64,000 bases of DNA from JBBROS01 sp965213855. Its GTDB lineage: Bacteria; Pseudomonadota; Alphaproteobacteria; Acetobacterales; Acetobacteraceae. The DNA is taken from contig CBDCAA010000008.1 in the NCBI GenBank assembly GCA_965213855.1, forward strand, positions 310,001-374,000, read 5' to 3'. The notes beneath the pieces are model-generated. The model was not told the DNA's origin. It did no database searches and was given only the letters and a program-made list of their open reading frames with translations. Below are positions 25,987-32,598 of the stretch, in pieces (the stretch's first letter is position 1; each line of letters opens with the position of its first letter). The position numbers and the translations under genes are program-made.

Positions 25987-26879
25987 GGGGCGTTTCTTTC
26001 CGTGTTGCTGTCGAAAGCGTCGGCGATCGCGGCGGCGATCTTGCGCGTCGCCGTCACGGCCGGCGGGAGCCGGGATGTCATCTGGAGAAACCCGTGGACC
26101 ACGCCGGGCACGACGTCGAGCTCGACGGGCACGCCTGCGGCGGCCAGTCGCCCGGCCAGCCGGACGCTGTCGTCCAGCAGCGGGTCGAGACCGGCAGCGA
26201 GCAGGTGGCACCCCGGCAGGCCGGACAGGTCGTGCGCCCGCCCCGGCATCCCGCGCGGGTCCGCGCCCGGGCCTAGCCAGTTGCGCCAATACCAGCGCAT
26301 GCGGGCCGTGGTGAGGCCGTAGCCGGTGCCGTTCCGGGCGTGGCTGGGCGTGTCGAAGTCGGGCGCGAAGCAGCCATAGAGCAGCGACAGGAACGCCGGC
26401 GTCCGGTGCGGCCGGCTGAGCGCAGCCGCCATGGCGATGTTGGCGCCCGCTGAATCACCCGCCAGCACCACGTCTCCCGGCGCATCCCAGCCTGCCAGCA
26501 CCGCCAGCACGTCGTCGATGGCCGCAGGCGCCGGGTGCTCGGGCGCGAGCCGGTAGTCCGGCACCAGCACCGCACGCCGGGTCGCGCTCGCCAATAGGGA
26601 GGCGAACCGCTCATGCGTGGCAGGCGTGCCGAGCGTCCAGCCCCCGCCATGCACGAACACGACCGTGCCCGGGCGCCGGTCTGCAGGATGGAGCAGCCGG
26701 CAAGCGATCCCGCCGACCATCAAGTCCTGCCCGTCAACGGCGGCCACGGGCGTGTTCCAGGCAGCGTTGACGGTGATGAAATTGGCCCTGGCAACCTCCA
26801 GCGGCACCGTGTCCGGGGCTGGCACGGCGGCGGCTTCGGCCGCGGCGAGGATCGCTGCCATGGCGGGATGCAGGGTCAA
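25983..26879 (-). CDS. Alpha/beta-hydrolase, HSL-type esterase
   Basis: A 298-residue esterase of the hormone-sensitive-lipase branch. The oxyanion-hole motif HGGGW is in VVFVHGGGWTLGTPATHE, the nucleophile elbow GDSAG in VVLAGDSAGANIAMAAAL, then Asp in LLAAGLDPLLDDSV and His in GVVHGFLQM. The start is taken as the TTG at 26879, which overlaps the GntR stop (TTGA) as other genes in this operon do; the ATG at 26861 is a plausible alternative. It may deacylate the imported carbohydrate conjugate before it enters the dehydrogenase/epimerase steps; that role is inferred from position. Confidence 0.87.
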   Translation of the reverse strand: MTLHPAMAAILAAAEAAAVPAPDTVPLEVARANFITVNAAWNTPVAAVDGQDLMVGGIACRLLHPADRRPGTVVFVHGGGWTLGTPATHERFASLLASATRRAVLVPDYRLAPEHPAPAAIDDVLAVLAGWDAPGDVVLAGDSAGANIAMAAALSRPHRTPAFLSLLYGCFAPDFDTPSHARNGTGYGLTTARMRWYWRNWLGPGADPRGMPGRAHDLSGLPGCHLLAAGLDPLLDDSVRLAGRLAAAGVPVELDVVPGVVHGFLQMTSRLPPAVTATRKIAAAIADAFDSNTERNAP

Positions 26880-27547
26880 TGCCCGCCCCCCGGGTCGACG
26901 CCCGATCGTGTTCCCTCCGCGACGCCCGCGTTCGCGACGATGGTGTCGATGTGCCGCTCGAGCGCCCGGCGCAGGGCTCGCCCGTCGCGTGCCAGCGCCG
27001 CGGACAGAATGCCGGCATGCCGCTCGGCCGTTTGCCGCAGCGGCCGCTCGTGCCCGGGCGCCCACAGGCGCGAGCGGTGGGTGTGCAGGATGCAGCGCGA
27101 CAGGATCGGCTCCATCGCAACCAGGCCCGCAGCACGGAACAGGGTCAGGTGGAACGATGTGTCGGCGACGATCATGTCCCACTGCGACCCGGCATTGGCG
27201 GCCGCCTGCATGGCCGCGAAGTGCTCCCTCAGCAGTGCCTCGGCCCCGCGGCTCAACGCAGCGGCTGCCGCCGGGGCGGCCCGGCCCTCCATTTGTCGGC
27301 GCAGTCGGAGCATCTCAGCCGCTTCCACCGGGCCAAGATCCGTGACCGACGTGCCCTGGTGGCCGGAGCGCGTCACGAGACCTTCGCCTTCCAGCCGCAA
27401 CAACGCCTCGCGCACCGCCCCCTGGCTGCTGCAGAGCTCGGTCGCTAACGCCAATTCGGTCAGCACCGTGCCGGGCCGCAGGTCGTTCAGAACGATGCGG
27501 CGCCGCAGCGTTTGGAGAATCGACTGTCCGCGCGACACCCCGGCCAA
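26876..27547 (-). CDS. GntR-family regulator with FCD domain
   Basis: A 223-residue FadR-subfamily regulator. The winged helix-turn-helix is visible as ILQTLRRRIVLNDLRPGTVLTELALATELCSSQGAVREALLRLEGEGLV. The all-helical FCD domain follows, with likely metal-binding Asp and His in NAGSQWDMIVADTSFHLTLFRAAG and HRSRLW. It is the first gene of the sugar operon and probably represses it through the palindrome at 27573-27585 just upstream. The start used is a TTG at 27547; the GTG at 27538 is possible. The effector is presumably the carbohydrate or a metabolite of it. Confidence 0.87.
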   Translation of the reverse strand: MAGVSRGQSILQTLRRRIVLNDLRPGTVLTELALATELCSSQGAVREALLRLEGEGLVTRSGHQGTSVTDLGPVEAAEMLRLRRQMEGRAAPAAAAALSRGAEALLREHFAAMQAAANAGSQWDMIVADTSFHLTLFRAAGLVAMEPILSRCILHTHRSRLWAPGHERPLRQTAERHAGILSAALARDGRALRRALERHIDTIVANAGVAEGTRSGVDPGGGH

Positions 27548-27572
27548 ATCTCAGCGATGCCTCCCATCATCA

Positions 27573-27585
27573 ATCAATTATTGAT
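27573..27585. promoter_or_regulatory. Palindromic operator upstream of the GntR-led operon
   Basis: ATCAAT-T-ATTGAT is a perfect inverted repeat with 6-base arms around one central base, about 26 bases upstream of the gntR start. Position and symmetry fit autoregulation by the GntR/FCD protein. A near copy (ATCAATTATTGAC) occurs at 4453-4465. Confidence 0.5.
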
Positions 27586-27720
27586 ATTCTGGCGAGGCTA
27601 GCCGTTCAGGGGCCTACGAACAACCCTCTTTGCGGTCAGGTCTTTTCTGCGTTGCAGGAGCAGCCGGCCGGGCCGGAAGCCAGGGTCGATCGGCGTCATC
27701 GGCCGGGATCGCTCCGCTGA

Positions 27721-28740
27721 TCAATGATACCCCATGTCGGCGCGGACCTTGCCGCGGAACACCCAGTACGACCACGCCGTGTAGAGCAGCACGGTCGGCA
27801 GCAGGAACAGCGTGCCCGCCAGCAGGAAAGCCTGCGTCTTCGGCGAGGACGCCGCCTCCCACAGGCTGTAGTGGTGCGGCACGATCATCGGCCACAGGCT
27901 GATGGCGATGCCGATATAGGACATCAGGAACAGCCCGACCCCGCCCAGGAAAGGGCCCGTTTCGGACGCTGGGGTGCCGAGCGCCCGCCAGGTCCACCAG
28001 GCGATGCCCGCCGTGACGATCGGGACGGGCGCCAGCACGGCCATGTTCGGCCAGGACAGCCAGCGCGCGGCGATGTCGGGGTCCAGGATCGGTGTCCAGA
28101 CGCTCACGATCGCGACGCAGGCGACGACGCCGGCGAGGCACATCCTGCCCTGCCGCCGCATCCGCGCCTGCAGCGCGCCCTCGGTCTTGATGACAAGCCA
28201 CCCGGCGCCCAGCAGCGCGTATCCGAACACCAGCGCGACGCCGGTGAGGGTGGAGAACGGGGTGAAGCAGTCGAAGCTGCCGCCCGTGAATTCGCGGCCC
28301 CGCACGTCGAATCCCTGGATGAACGCGCCCAGCACCACCCCTTGCGCGAATGTCGCGAGCATCGAGCCATAGGCGAAACCGTGGTCCCAGAACGTGCGGT
28401 GCACGGCGTCGCGGTAGCGGAACTCGAACGCGACGCCGCGGAAGATCAGCGCCAGCAGCATGATCAGCACCGGGAAGTAGACGGCGGGGATGATGATCGC
28501 GAACGCCAGCGGGAACGCCACCAGCAGGCCGACGCCGCCCAGGATCAACCACGTCTCGTTCCCGTCCCACACCGGCGCGACGCTGTTCATCAACGTGTTG
28601 CGCGATGCGGTGTCGGGCGCCAACCCGTACAGGATGCCGACGCCGAGGTCGAACCCGTCCAGCAGCACGTACAGGAACACGCCGACGGCCAGGATCACGG
28701 TCCAGATCGGCACGAAGTCGAGCGTCAGCGCGGCCATCAT
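27721..28740 (-). CDS. cydB: Cytochrome bd-type ubiquinol oxidase subunit II
   Basis: A 339-residue inner-membrane subunit with about eight hydrophobic segments. It begins VPIWTVILAVGVFLYVLLDGFDLGVGIL, the conserved CydB start with the D-G-F-D-L-G-V motif. It continues with NSVAPVWDGNETWLILGG, RGVAFEFRYRD and YSLWEAASSPKTQAFLLAGTLFLLPTVLLYTAWSYWVFRGKV. With CydA it forms the high-affinity quinol oxidase used at low oxygen. It overlaps cydA as ATGA. No CydX-like small membrane peptide follows. Through the CBS-BON gene it belongs to the unit headed by the element at 31146-31158. Confidence 0.95.
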   Translation of the reverse strand: MMAALTLDFVPIWTVILAVGVFLYVLLDGFDLGVGILYGLAPDTASRNTLMNSVAPVWDGNETWLILGGVGLLVAFPLAFAIIIPAVYFPVLIMLLALIFRGVAFEFRYRDAVHRTFWDHGFAYGSMLATFAQGVVLGAFIQGFDVRGREFTGGSFDCFTPFSTLTGVALVFGYALLGAGWLVIKTEGALQARMRRQGRMCLAGVVACVAIVSVWTPILDPDIAARWLSWPNMAVLAPVPIVTAGIAWWTWRALGTPASETGPFLGGVGLFLMSYIGIAISLWPMIVPHHYSLWEAASSPKTQAFLLAGTLFLLPTVLLYTAWSYWVFRGKVRADMGYH

Positions 28741-30146
28741 GGCGCGACCGCCCCGATCCCGGGCAAGGCGACGGCGGGCAGCGCGACGATCGGGCCCACC
28801 GGCCGTCCGCTCTGCACCGGGCCGTCGGCCGCCTGCTCCTGCGGCCCCTGCCGGACGATGCGGCGCAGGACGAAGAAACCGCCCGGGAAAATGATGGCGT
28901 AGACGACGGCATAGGCGACGAACGACAGCAGGACGTCGCGCCCGGTCAACGAGGGCGACACGGAGTCCGCCGTCCGGAGCAGCCCATAAACCGTCCAGGG
29001 CTGGCGTCCGACCTCGGTCGTGACCCATCCTGCGACGACGGCCACGAAGCCCAGCGGCGCCGCCCATTGGCACGCGCGAAGGAACCAGGCCGACTGCATG
29101 AACCGGTCGCCTCGCCGCAGCACCGTCCCGGCCACGACCAGCGCCAGCATCAGCAGCCCGGCGCCCACCATGATCCGGAACGCGAAGAACGGCGGCCCCA
29201 CGGGCGGCCGGCGATCGGGCGGAAAGTCGTTGAGCCCTTTGATCTCGCCGTCGATCGTGTGCGTCAGCACCAGGCTGCCCAGAACCGGCACCGCGACCTC
29301 GTAGCGCATGACGCCGGCGGCGCTGTCGGGGATGCCGAACAGCGTCAGCGGGGCCGGGGCGGCGGTGTCGTAGCGGCCCTCGAGCGCGGCGATCTTGGCC
29401 GGCTGATGCGCCAGCGTGTTGAGCCCGTGCAGGTCCCCCAGCACGATCTGCAGCGGCACCAGCGCCAGCAGCATCCACAGCGTGACCGAGATCATCTGCC
29501 GCCCCTCGTCCAGGAAGCGGCCGCTGCGCACGAACCAGGCGGCAACGCCGAGGACCACCAGGCCGGTCGTGATGTAGAACCCGGTCACGGCATGCGCGAG
29601 CCGGTACGGGAAGGACGGGTTGAAGATCACCTGCCACCAATCCGTCGGGAAGAACCGGCCATCGACCACCTCGAACCCCGCCGGCGTCTGCATCCAGCTG
29701 TTCGCGGCCAGGATCCAGAACGTCGACGACAGCGTTCCGCCGGCGACGGCCAGCGCCGCGACGAAGTGCACCCAGCGCGGCACCAGGCGGCGGCCGAACA
29801 GCAGCACGCCGAGGAACGTCGCCTCGAGGAAGAACGCCGTCAGCCCCTCGTACGCCAGCAGTGGCGAGATGACGTTGGCGGTGGCGTCGGAGAAGCGGCT
29901 CCAGTTGGTGCCGAACTGGAACGGCATGACGATGCCCGACACGACGCCCATTCCGAACGCGACCGAGAAGATCTTGATCCAGAACGCCGAGATCCGGCCA
30001 TACACCGCGCGGCCCGTCGCCAGGTGCATGCCCTCCATGAACGCGATGTAGCTGGCCGTGCCCACCGTGAAGGCGGGCAGCAGGATGTGGAAGGCGATCA
30101 ACCAGGTGAACTGCAGGCGCGACAGAAACACGGGGTCGAGATGCAT
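28737..30146 (-). CDS. cydA: Cytochrome bd-type ubiquinol oxidase subunit I, short Q-loop (CIO-like)
   Basis: A 469-residue haem-bearing subunit. The N-terminus (LSRLQFTWLIAFHILLPAFTVGTASYIAFMEGMHL) carries the conserved haem-ligand His region. EATFLGVLLFGRRLVPRW contains the proton-channel Glu, MPFQFGTNWSRF lies in the haem region, and TTEVGRQPWTVYGLLRTADSVSP is the GRQPW end of the quinol loop. That loop is short, as in cyanide-insensitive oxidases, rather than long as in E. coli CydA. The gene begins 34 bases after the CBS-BON stop on the same strand, so the three form one operon. Confidence 0.95.
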   Translation of the reverse strand: MHLDPVFLSRLQFTWLIAFHILLPAFTVGTASYIAFMEGMHLATGRAVYGRISAFWIKIFSVAFGMGVVSGIVMPFQFGTNWSRFSDATANVISPLLAYEGLTAFFLEATFLGVLLFGRRLVPRWVHFVAALAVAGGTLSSTFWILAANSWMQTPAGFEVVDGRFFPTDWWQVIFNPSFPYRLAHAVTGFYITTGLVVLGVAAWFVRSGRFLDEGRQMISVTLWMLLALVPLQIVLGDLHGLNTLAHQPAKIAALEGRYDTAAPAPLTLFGIPDSAAGVMRYEVAVPVLGSLVLTHTIDGEIKGLNDFPPDRRPPVGPPFFAFRIMVGAGLLMLALVVAGTVLRRGDRFMQSAWFLRACQWAAPLGFVAVVAGWVTTEVGRQPWTVYGLLRTADSVSPSLTGRDVLLSFVAYAVVYAIIFPGGFFVLRRIVRQGPQEQAADGPVQSGRPVGPIVALPAVALPGIGAVAP

Positions 30147-30179
30147 CGGGTCAGGGCGCCTATTGCGAAAGGGAGGTGA

Positions 30180-30896
30180 TCAAGGCGTGTCGGTCATGCC
30201 GGAATAGGGCTCGACCCAGGTGGTGTGGTCGCGCATCGAGGCGACACCGGGCACATTCTCGACGGCGACGCGGATGGCGGCGCGCTGGCTGGCTTCGAAG
30301 ATGATGCCCTCCAGGTCGACGACGCCGCCGCTCACCACGACCTTGATGCCCTCCAGCGCCCAGGACTGACGGCGGAATTCCGCCAGGATGTCGTCGTGGA
30401 TGGCCGCGTCGCTGGGGCCGGTCGCTGCGGCCTCCGGGAAGCTCTTGGCCAGCCGCCGCAGCAGGTCCGAGCGGCTGACGATCCCGACCAGGGTGTGGCC
30501 CGCCAGCACGGGGACGCGCTTGACGCGCTTGCCCTGCATGATCGACACGACCTCGGCCAACGGCGCCGCCGCATCGACGCTCAGTAGCGCCGGCGTCATC
30601 ACGTCTCGCACCACGCGGCTGTGCGTGGCCACGTAGTCGGCGGCCTGGCGCTCTGGCCCGAGCATGAACGCCCGCCAGCCGGACCGGTGCTCCTCCGTCC
30701 CCAGCTCGACCCGGCGCAGCAGATCCCCTTCCGTCAGCATGCCGATCACCGCGCCGGTGCCGTCCAGCACCGGCAGGCCGCTGACATGGCGGCCCAACAT
30801 GAGCCGGATCGCCGCCTGCACCGGTGAGTCGGCCAACACCGTCGCCACGTCACGGGTCATGACGTCCCCGGCCGTGAGTGTCAGCGCTCCGGTCAT
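30180..30896 (-). CDS. CBS-pair protein with C-terminal BON domain
   Basis: A 238-residue protein. Two CBS motifs occupy residues about 8-60 (AGDVMTRDVATVLADSPVQAAIRLML, VIGMLTEGDLLRRVELG) and 90-150 (VRDVMTPALLSVDAAAPLAEVVSIM, LVGIVSRSDLLRRL), forming an adenine-nucleotide-sensing module. A BON domain ends it (IKVVVSGGVVDLEGIIFEASQRAAIRVAVENVPGV). CBS-BON proteins are typical of hypoxia/stress regulons in proteobacteria. The ATG at 30896 overlaps the stop of a deleted alcohol-dehydrogenase minigene as ATGA. It sits directly upstream of cydAB, which it may help regulate or protect under energy limitation. Confidence 0.9.
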   Translation of the reverse strand: MTGALTLTAGDVMTRDVATVLADSPVQAAIRLMLGRHVSGLPVLDGTGAVIGMLTEGDLLRRVELGTEEHRSGWRAFMLGPERQAADYVATHSRVVRDVMTPALLSVDAAAPLAEVVSIMQGKRVKRVPVLAGHTLVGIVSRSDLLRRLAKSFPEAAATGPSDAAIHDDILAEFRRQSWALEGIKVVVSGGVVDLEGIIFEASQRAAIRVAVENVPGVASMRDHTTWVEPYSGMTDTP

Positions 30897-31081
30897 GCCC
30901 CACCCGCAAGATCGATCACGACGGGCGAGGGCGCGTCCAGGCGCTCCAGGCGTCCGCACGCCTCGGTCTTGACCAAGTTCTGCCCGGCGCCTGGTGACGG
31001 GATCGCCGCCCTTCGCAGCATCAGCGGCTGGCCGAGCTGTTCGACCGCGGCGGCATGCATCGTGCTGGCCATCACAGACAT
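30893..31081 (-). pseudogene. Internally deleted zinc alcohol dehydrogenase, now a 62-codon leader ORF
   Basis: The frame reads MHAAAVEQLGQPLMLRRAAIPSPG then NLVKTEACG, matching the first ~38 residues of AdhP-type dehydrogenases; compare the intact gene at 42981, MIAAVVVAFGKPLELRELAI and ILVKTEACG. It then jumps directly to RLERLDAPSPVVIDLAGGA, which matches the family's last ~18 residues (RLEQGRVPSRVVLDFVS). About 280 codons have been lost in frame. The open frame is retained and its stop overlaps the CBS-BON start as ATGA, so it may still be translated and couple translation of the CBS-BON and cydAB genes. Likely start 31072 or 31081. Confidence 0.75.
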
Positions 31082-31145
31082 TCCTTCAGGCGCTTGGATC
31101 GGCCCAAAGTCATCGTGACCCTCGTGCCGGCCGCGGAGCAGCTTC

Positions 31146-31158
31146 GGAAAATACTCAG
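31146..31158 (-). promoter_or_regulatory. TTTCCG element (site 1) upstream of the CBS-BON/cydAB unit
   Basis: Minus-strand TGAGTATTTTCCG, about 65 bases upstream of the 62-codon leader ORF. It is identical to the site at 50849-50861 and forms an inverted pair with the plus-strand site at 31183. Confidence 0.6.
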
Positions 31159-31182
31159 GCGGCAGCGGACCCGGCTCGCTCT

Positions 31183-31195
31183 GGGTAGTTTCCGC
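31183..31195 (+). promoter_or_regulatory. TTTCCG element (site 2) upstream of the clpP paralogue
   Basis: TGGGTAGTTTCCG, identical over 13 bases to the site before gadB at 32462. It lies 266 bases before the clpP-like start and faces site 1; the two outer ends span 50 bases. Confidence 0.6.
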
Positions 31196-31461
31196 TGCTA
31201 CGGGGCGGCGGCCGTCACCGGTAGGGTGGGTGGTCGGACGTTCCTCCCGGCATCAAGTCTGGGGCTGTCATCAGGGCGGCGCGGACCGGGCAGGGGCCGA
31301 CACGGTAAGGTTGCCGGCCCGCATCGGAGGGACCTGGACGAAATACCGGCTAGCGCCTGCGAGCGGCTTCGCATGGTGTGGCCGGCACGGTCGACGCCGC
31401 CGTGATTGCGACGATCTCACTGCCGCTGCAGCCGGCGGCCTGAACGAGGCGAGGAGCACAG

Positions 31462-32115
31462 ATGATCCGTTCCAACGACGAGCCCGAGACCCCGGACGAT
31501 CCGGACGTGCCGGAGCCGCTTGGCCCCGACGTCAAAGAGCCCGGCGAGAACCGCACGCTCAACGCGCCGATCAACGAGCTGGAAAGCAGGCTGCTGAAGC
31601 AGCGCAAAGTGCTCATCTTCGGCGCGATCAACGACAAGGTCGCGCGCGACGTGACGGCCCGGCTGCTGACCCTGGCCAGCGAGGGCGACGATCCGATCGA
31701 CGTGTATGTGAACTCGCCTGGCGGCCACGTGGAGAGCGGCGACACCATTCACGACATGATCCGCTTCGTCGACGGCGTGGCGCCGGTGCGCATCATCGGC
31801 ACCGGCTGGGTTGCAAGCGCCGGGGCGTTGATCTTCCTAGCCGGGCGTAAGAAGCACCGTATGTGCCTGCCGAACACGCGCTTCCTGCTGCACCAGCCGA
31901 TGGGTGGTGTCCGTGGCCCGGCGACCGACATCGACATCGAGGCGCGAGAGATCGTGAAGATGCGCGAACGCATCAACCGGATCATTGCGCACGAGACCGG
32001 CCAGCCGCTGGAGAAGGTCTCGACCGACACCGACCGCAACTACTGGATGAACGCGGACGAGGCGATCGCCTATGGCCTCTGCCACCGGGTGATCAAGTCG
32101 GTCGAGGACCTGTAG
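31462..32115 (+). CDS. ClpP-family serine protease paralogue
   Basis: A 217-residue ClpP-like protein. Catalytic Ser lies in GTGWVASAGALIFLAG, a variant of the usual A-A-S-M-A/G-A context. Catalytic His is in TRFLLHQPMGG, and the Asp in DTDRNYWMNADEAIAYGLCHRVI. The first ~35 residues are an acidic Pro-rich extension (DEPETPDDPDVPEPLGPDV) not seen in housekeeping ClpP. Together with the altered Ser context this marks a second, probably stress-specific paralogue. It would assemble into a ring protease with a Clp ATPase or act in a mixed ring. GAGGAG precedes the ATG. It stands alone in the low-oxygen/acid-stress block. Confidence 0.85.
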   Translation: MIRSNDEPETPDDPDVPEPLGPDVKEPGENRTLNAPINELESRLLKQRKVLIFGAINDKVARDVTARLLTLASEGDDPIDVYVNSPGGHVESGDTIHDMIRFVDGVAPVRIIGTGWVASAGALIFLAGRKKHRMCLPNTRFLLHQPMGGVRGPATDIDIEAREIVKMRERINRIIAHETGQPLEKVSTDTDRNYWMNADEAIAYGLCHRVIKSVEDL

Positions 32116-32422
32116 CCCTCCTCAGCGGCCAGGGGCGAGAAGCCGGTCGGAGTCGCCAAGCCGGCGGCCCGCACCGGCCTTGGCGCAGCCTCGCGACGGT
32201 GCGCGCGCCATTGATCCCGCTCTCGCCCTGAGACGAAGCGCGATCCGCATGTCCACTCTGAGCTTTGATGGTGAACAGGACGGGGCGGTCAAGCACGTCA
32301 CCGTCGGCGTCTATCCTTAGCGCCACAATCGTACAGAGCACCGCGGCGTCGAGCGGATGGCCGGGTTTGTGGTCGCGACGGCCGACGGCTCGGCCACGCG
32401 CGGATCATCCATGCCCATCATT

Positions 32423-32435
32423 CGGAAACCACTCA
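32423..32435 (-). promoter_or_regulatory. TTTCCG element (site 3), inverted partner of site 4
   Basis: Minus-strand TGAGTGGTTTCCG. With site 4 it forms an inverted pair spanning 52 bases, the same geometry as sites 1 and 2. No minus-strand gene follows it, so here it may act as part of a double site for gadB. Confidence 0.5.
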
Positions 32436-32461
32436 GCCGTGGCGCGCAGCCACCCGGTCCA

Positions 32462-32474
32462 TGGGTAGTTTCCG
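32462..32474 (+). promoter_or_regulatory. TTTCCG element (site 4) upstream of gadB
   Basis: TGGGTAGTTTCCG followed by ATCCTGCCG, 124 bases before the gadB ATG. The longer match (TTTCCGATCCT-A/G-CCG) is shared with the site before the triple-BON gene at 37574. Confidence 0.65.
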
Positions 32475-32598
32475 ATCCTGCCGTCCATGCAGCGGCGGCG
32501 GCTAACGTCCGGGTCGTCAGCGCAAGCGCCGGCGCGACCGACGCGGCGCTGTTGTGCCGACGCCGTCGAAACGGCACCGATCACAGAAGGAGTTGCCA

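Larger units (their letters stand above)
31082..31461. other. Divergent regulatory gap between CBS-BON/cydAB and clpP
   Basis: About 380 bases with no convincing gene. It contains the inverted pair of TTTCCG elements at 31146-31195. The remaining GC-rich stretch up to clpP has no recognised motif apart from a good ribosome-binding site (GAGGAG) just before the clpP ATG. Confidence 0.6.
32116..32598. other. Gap between clpP and gadB
   Basis: About 480 bases. Its second half holds the inverted pair of TTTCCG elements (32423-32474) and the gadB ribosome-binding site (AGAAGGAG). The first half, after clpP, has no recognisable gene or terminator with a T-tract. Short open frames here look non-coding. 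Confidence 0.55.

Noticed and set aside
27573..27585. Possible FNR/FixK box before the GntR gene
   Set aside because: FNR boxes read TTGAT-N4-ATCAA; here the arms are reversed (ATCAAT-T-ATTGAT), so a GntR-type operator is more likely.
27598..27699. Small ORF after cydB considered as CydX
   Set aside because: The 33-residue product is basic and lacks the hydrophobic helix of CydX.
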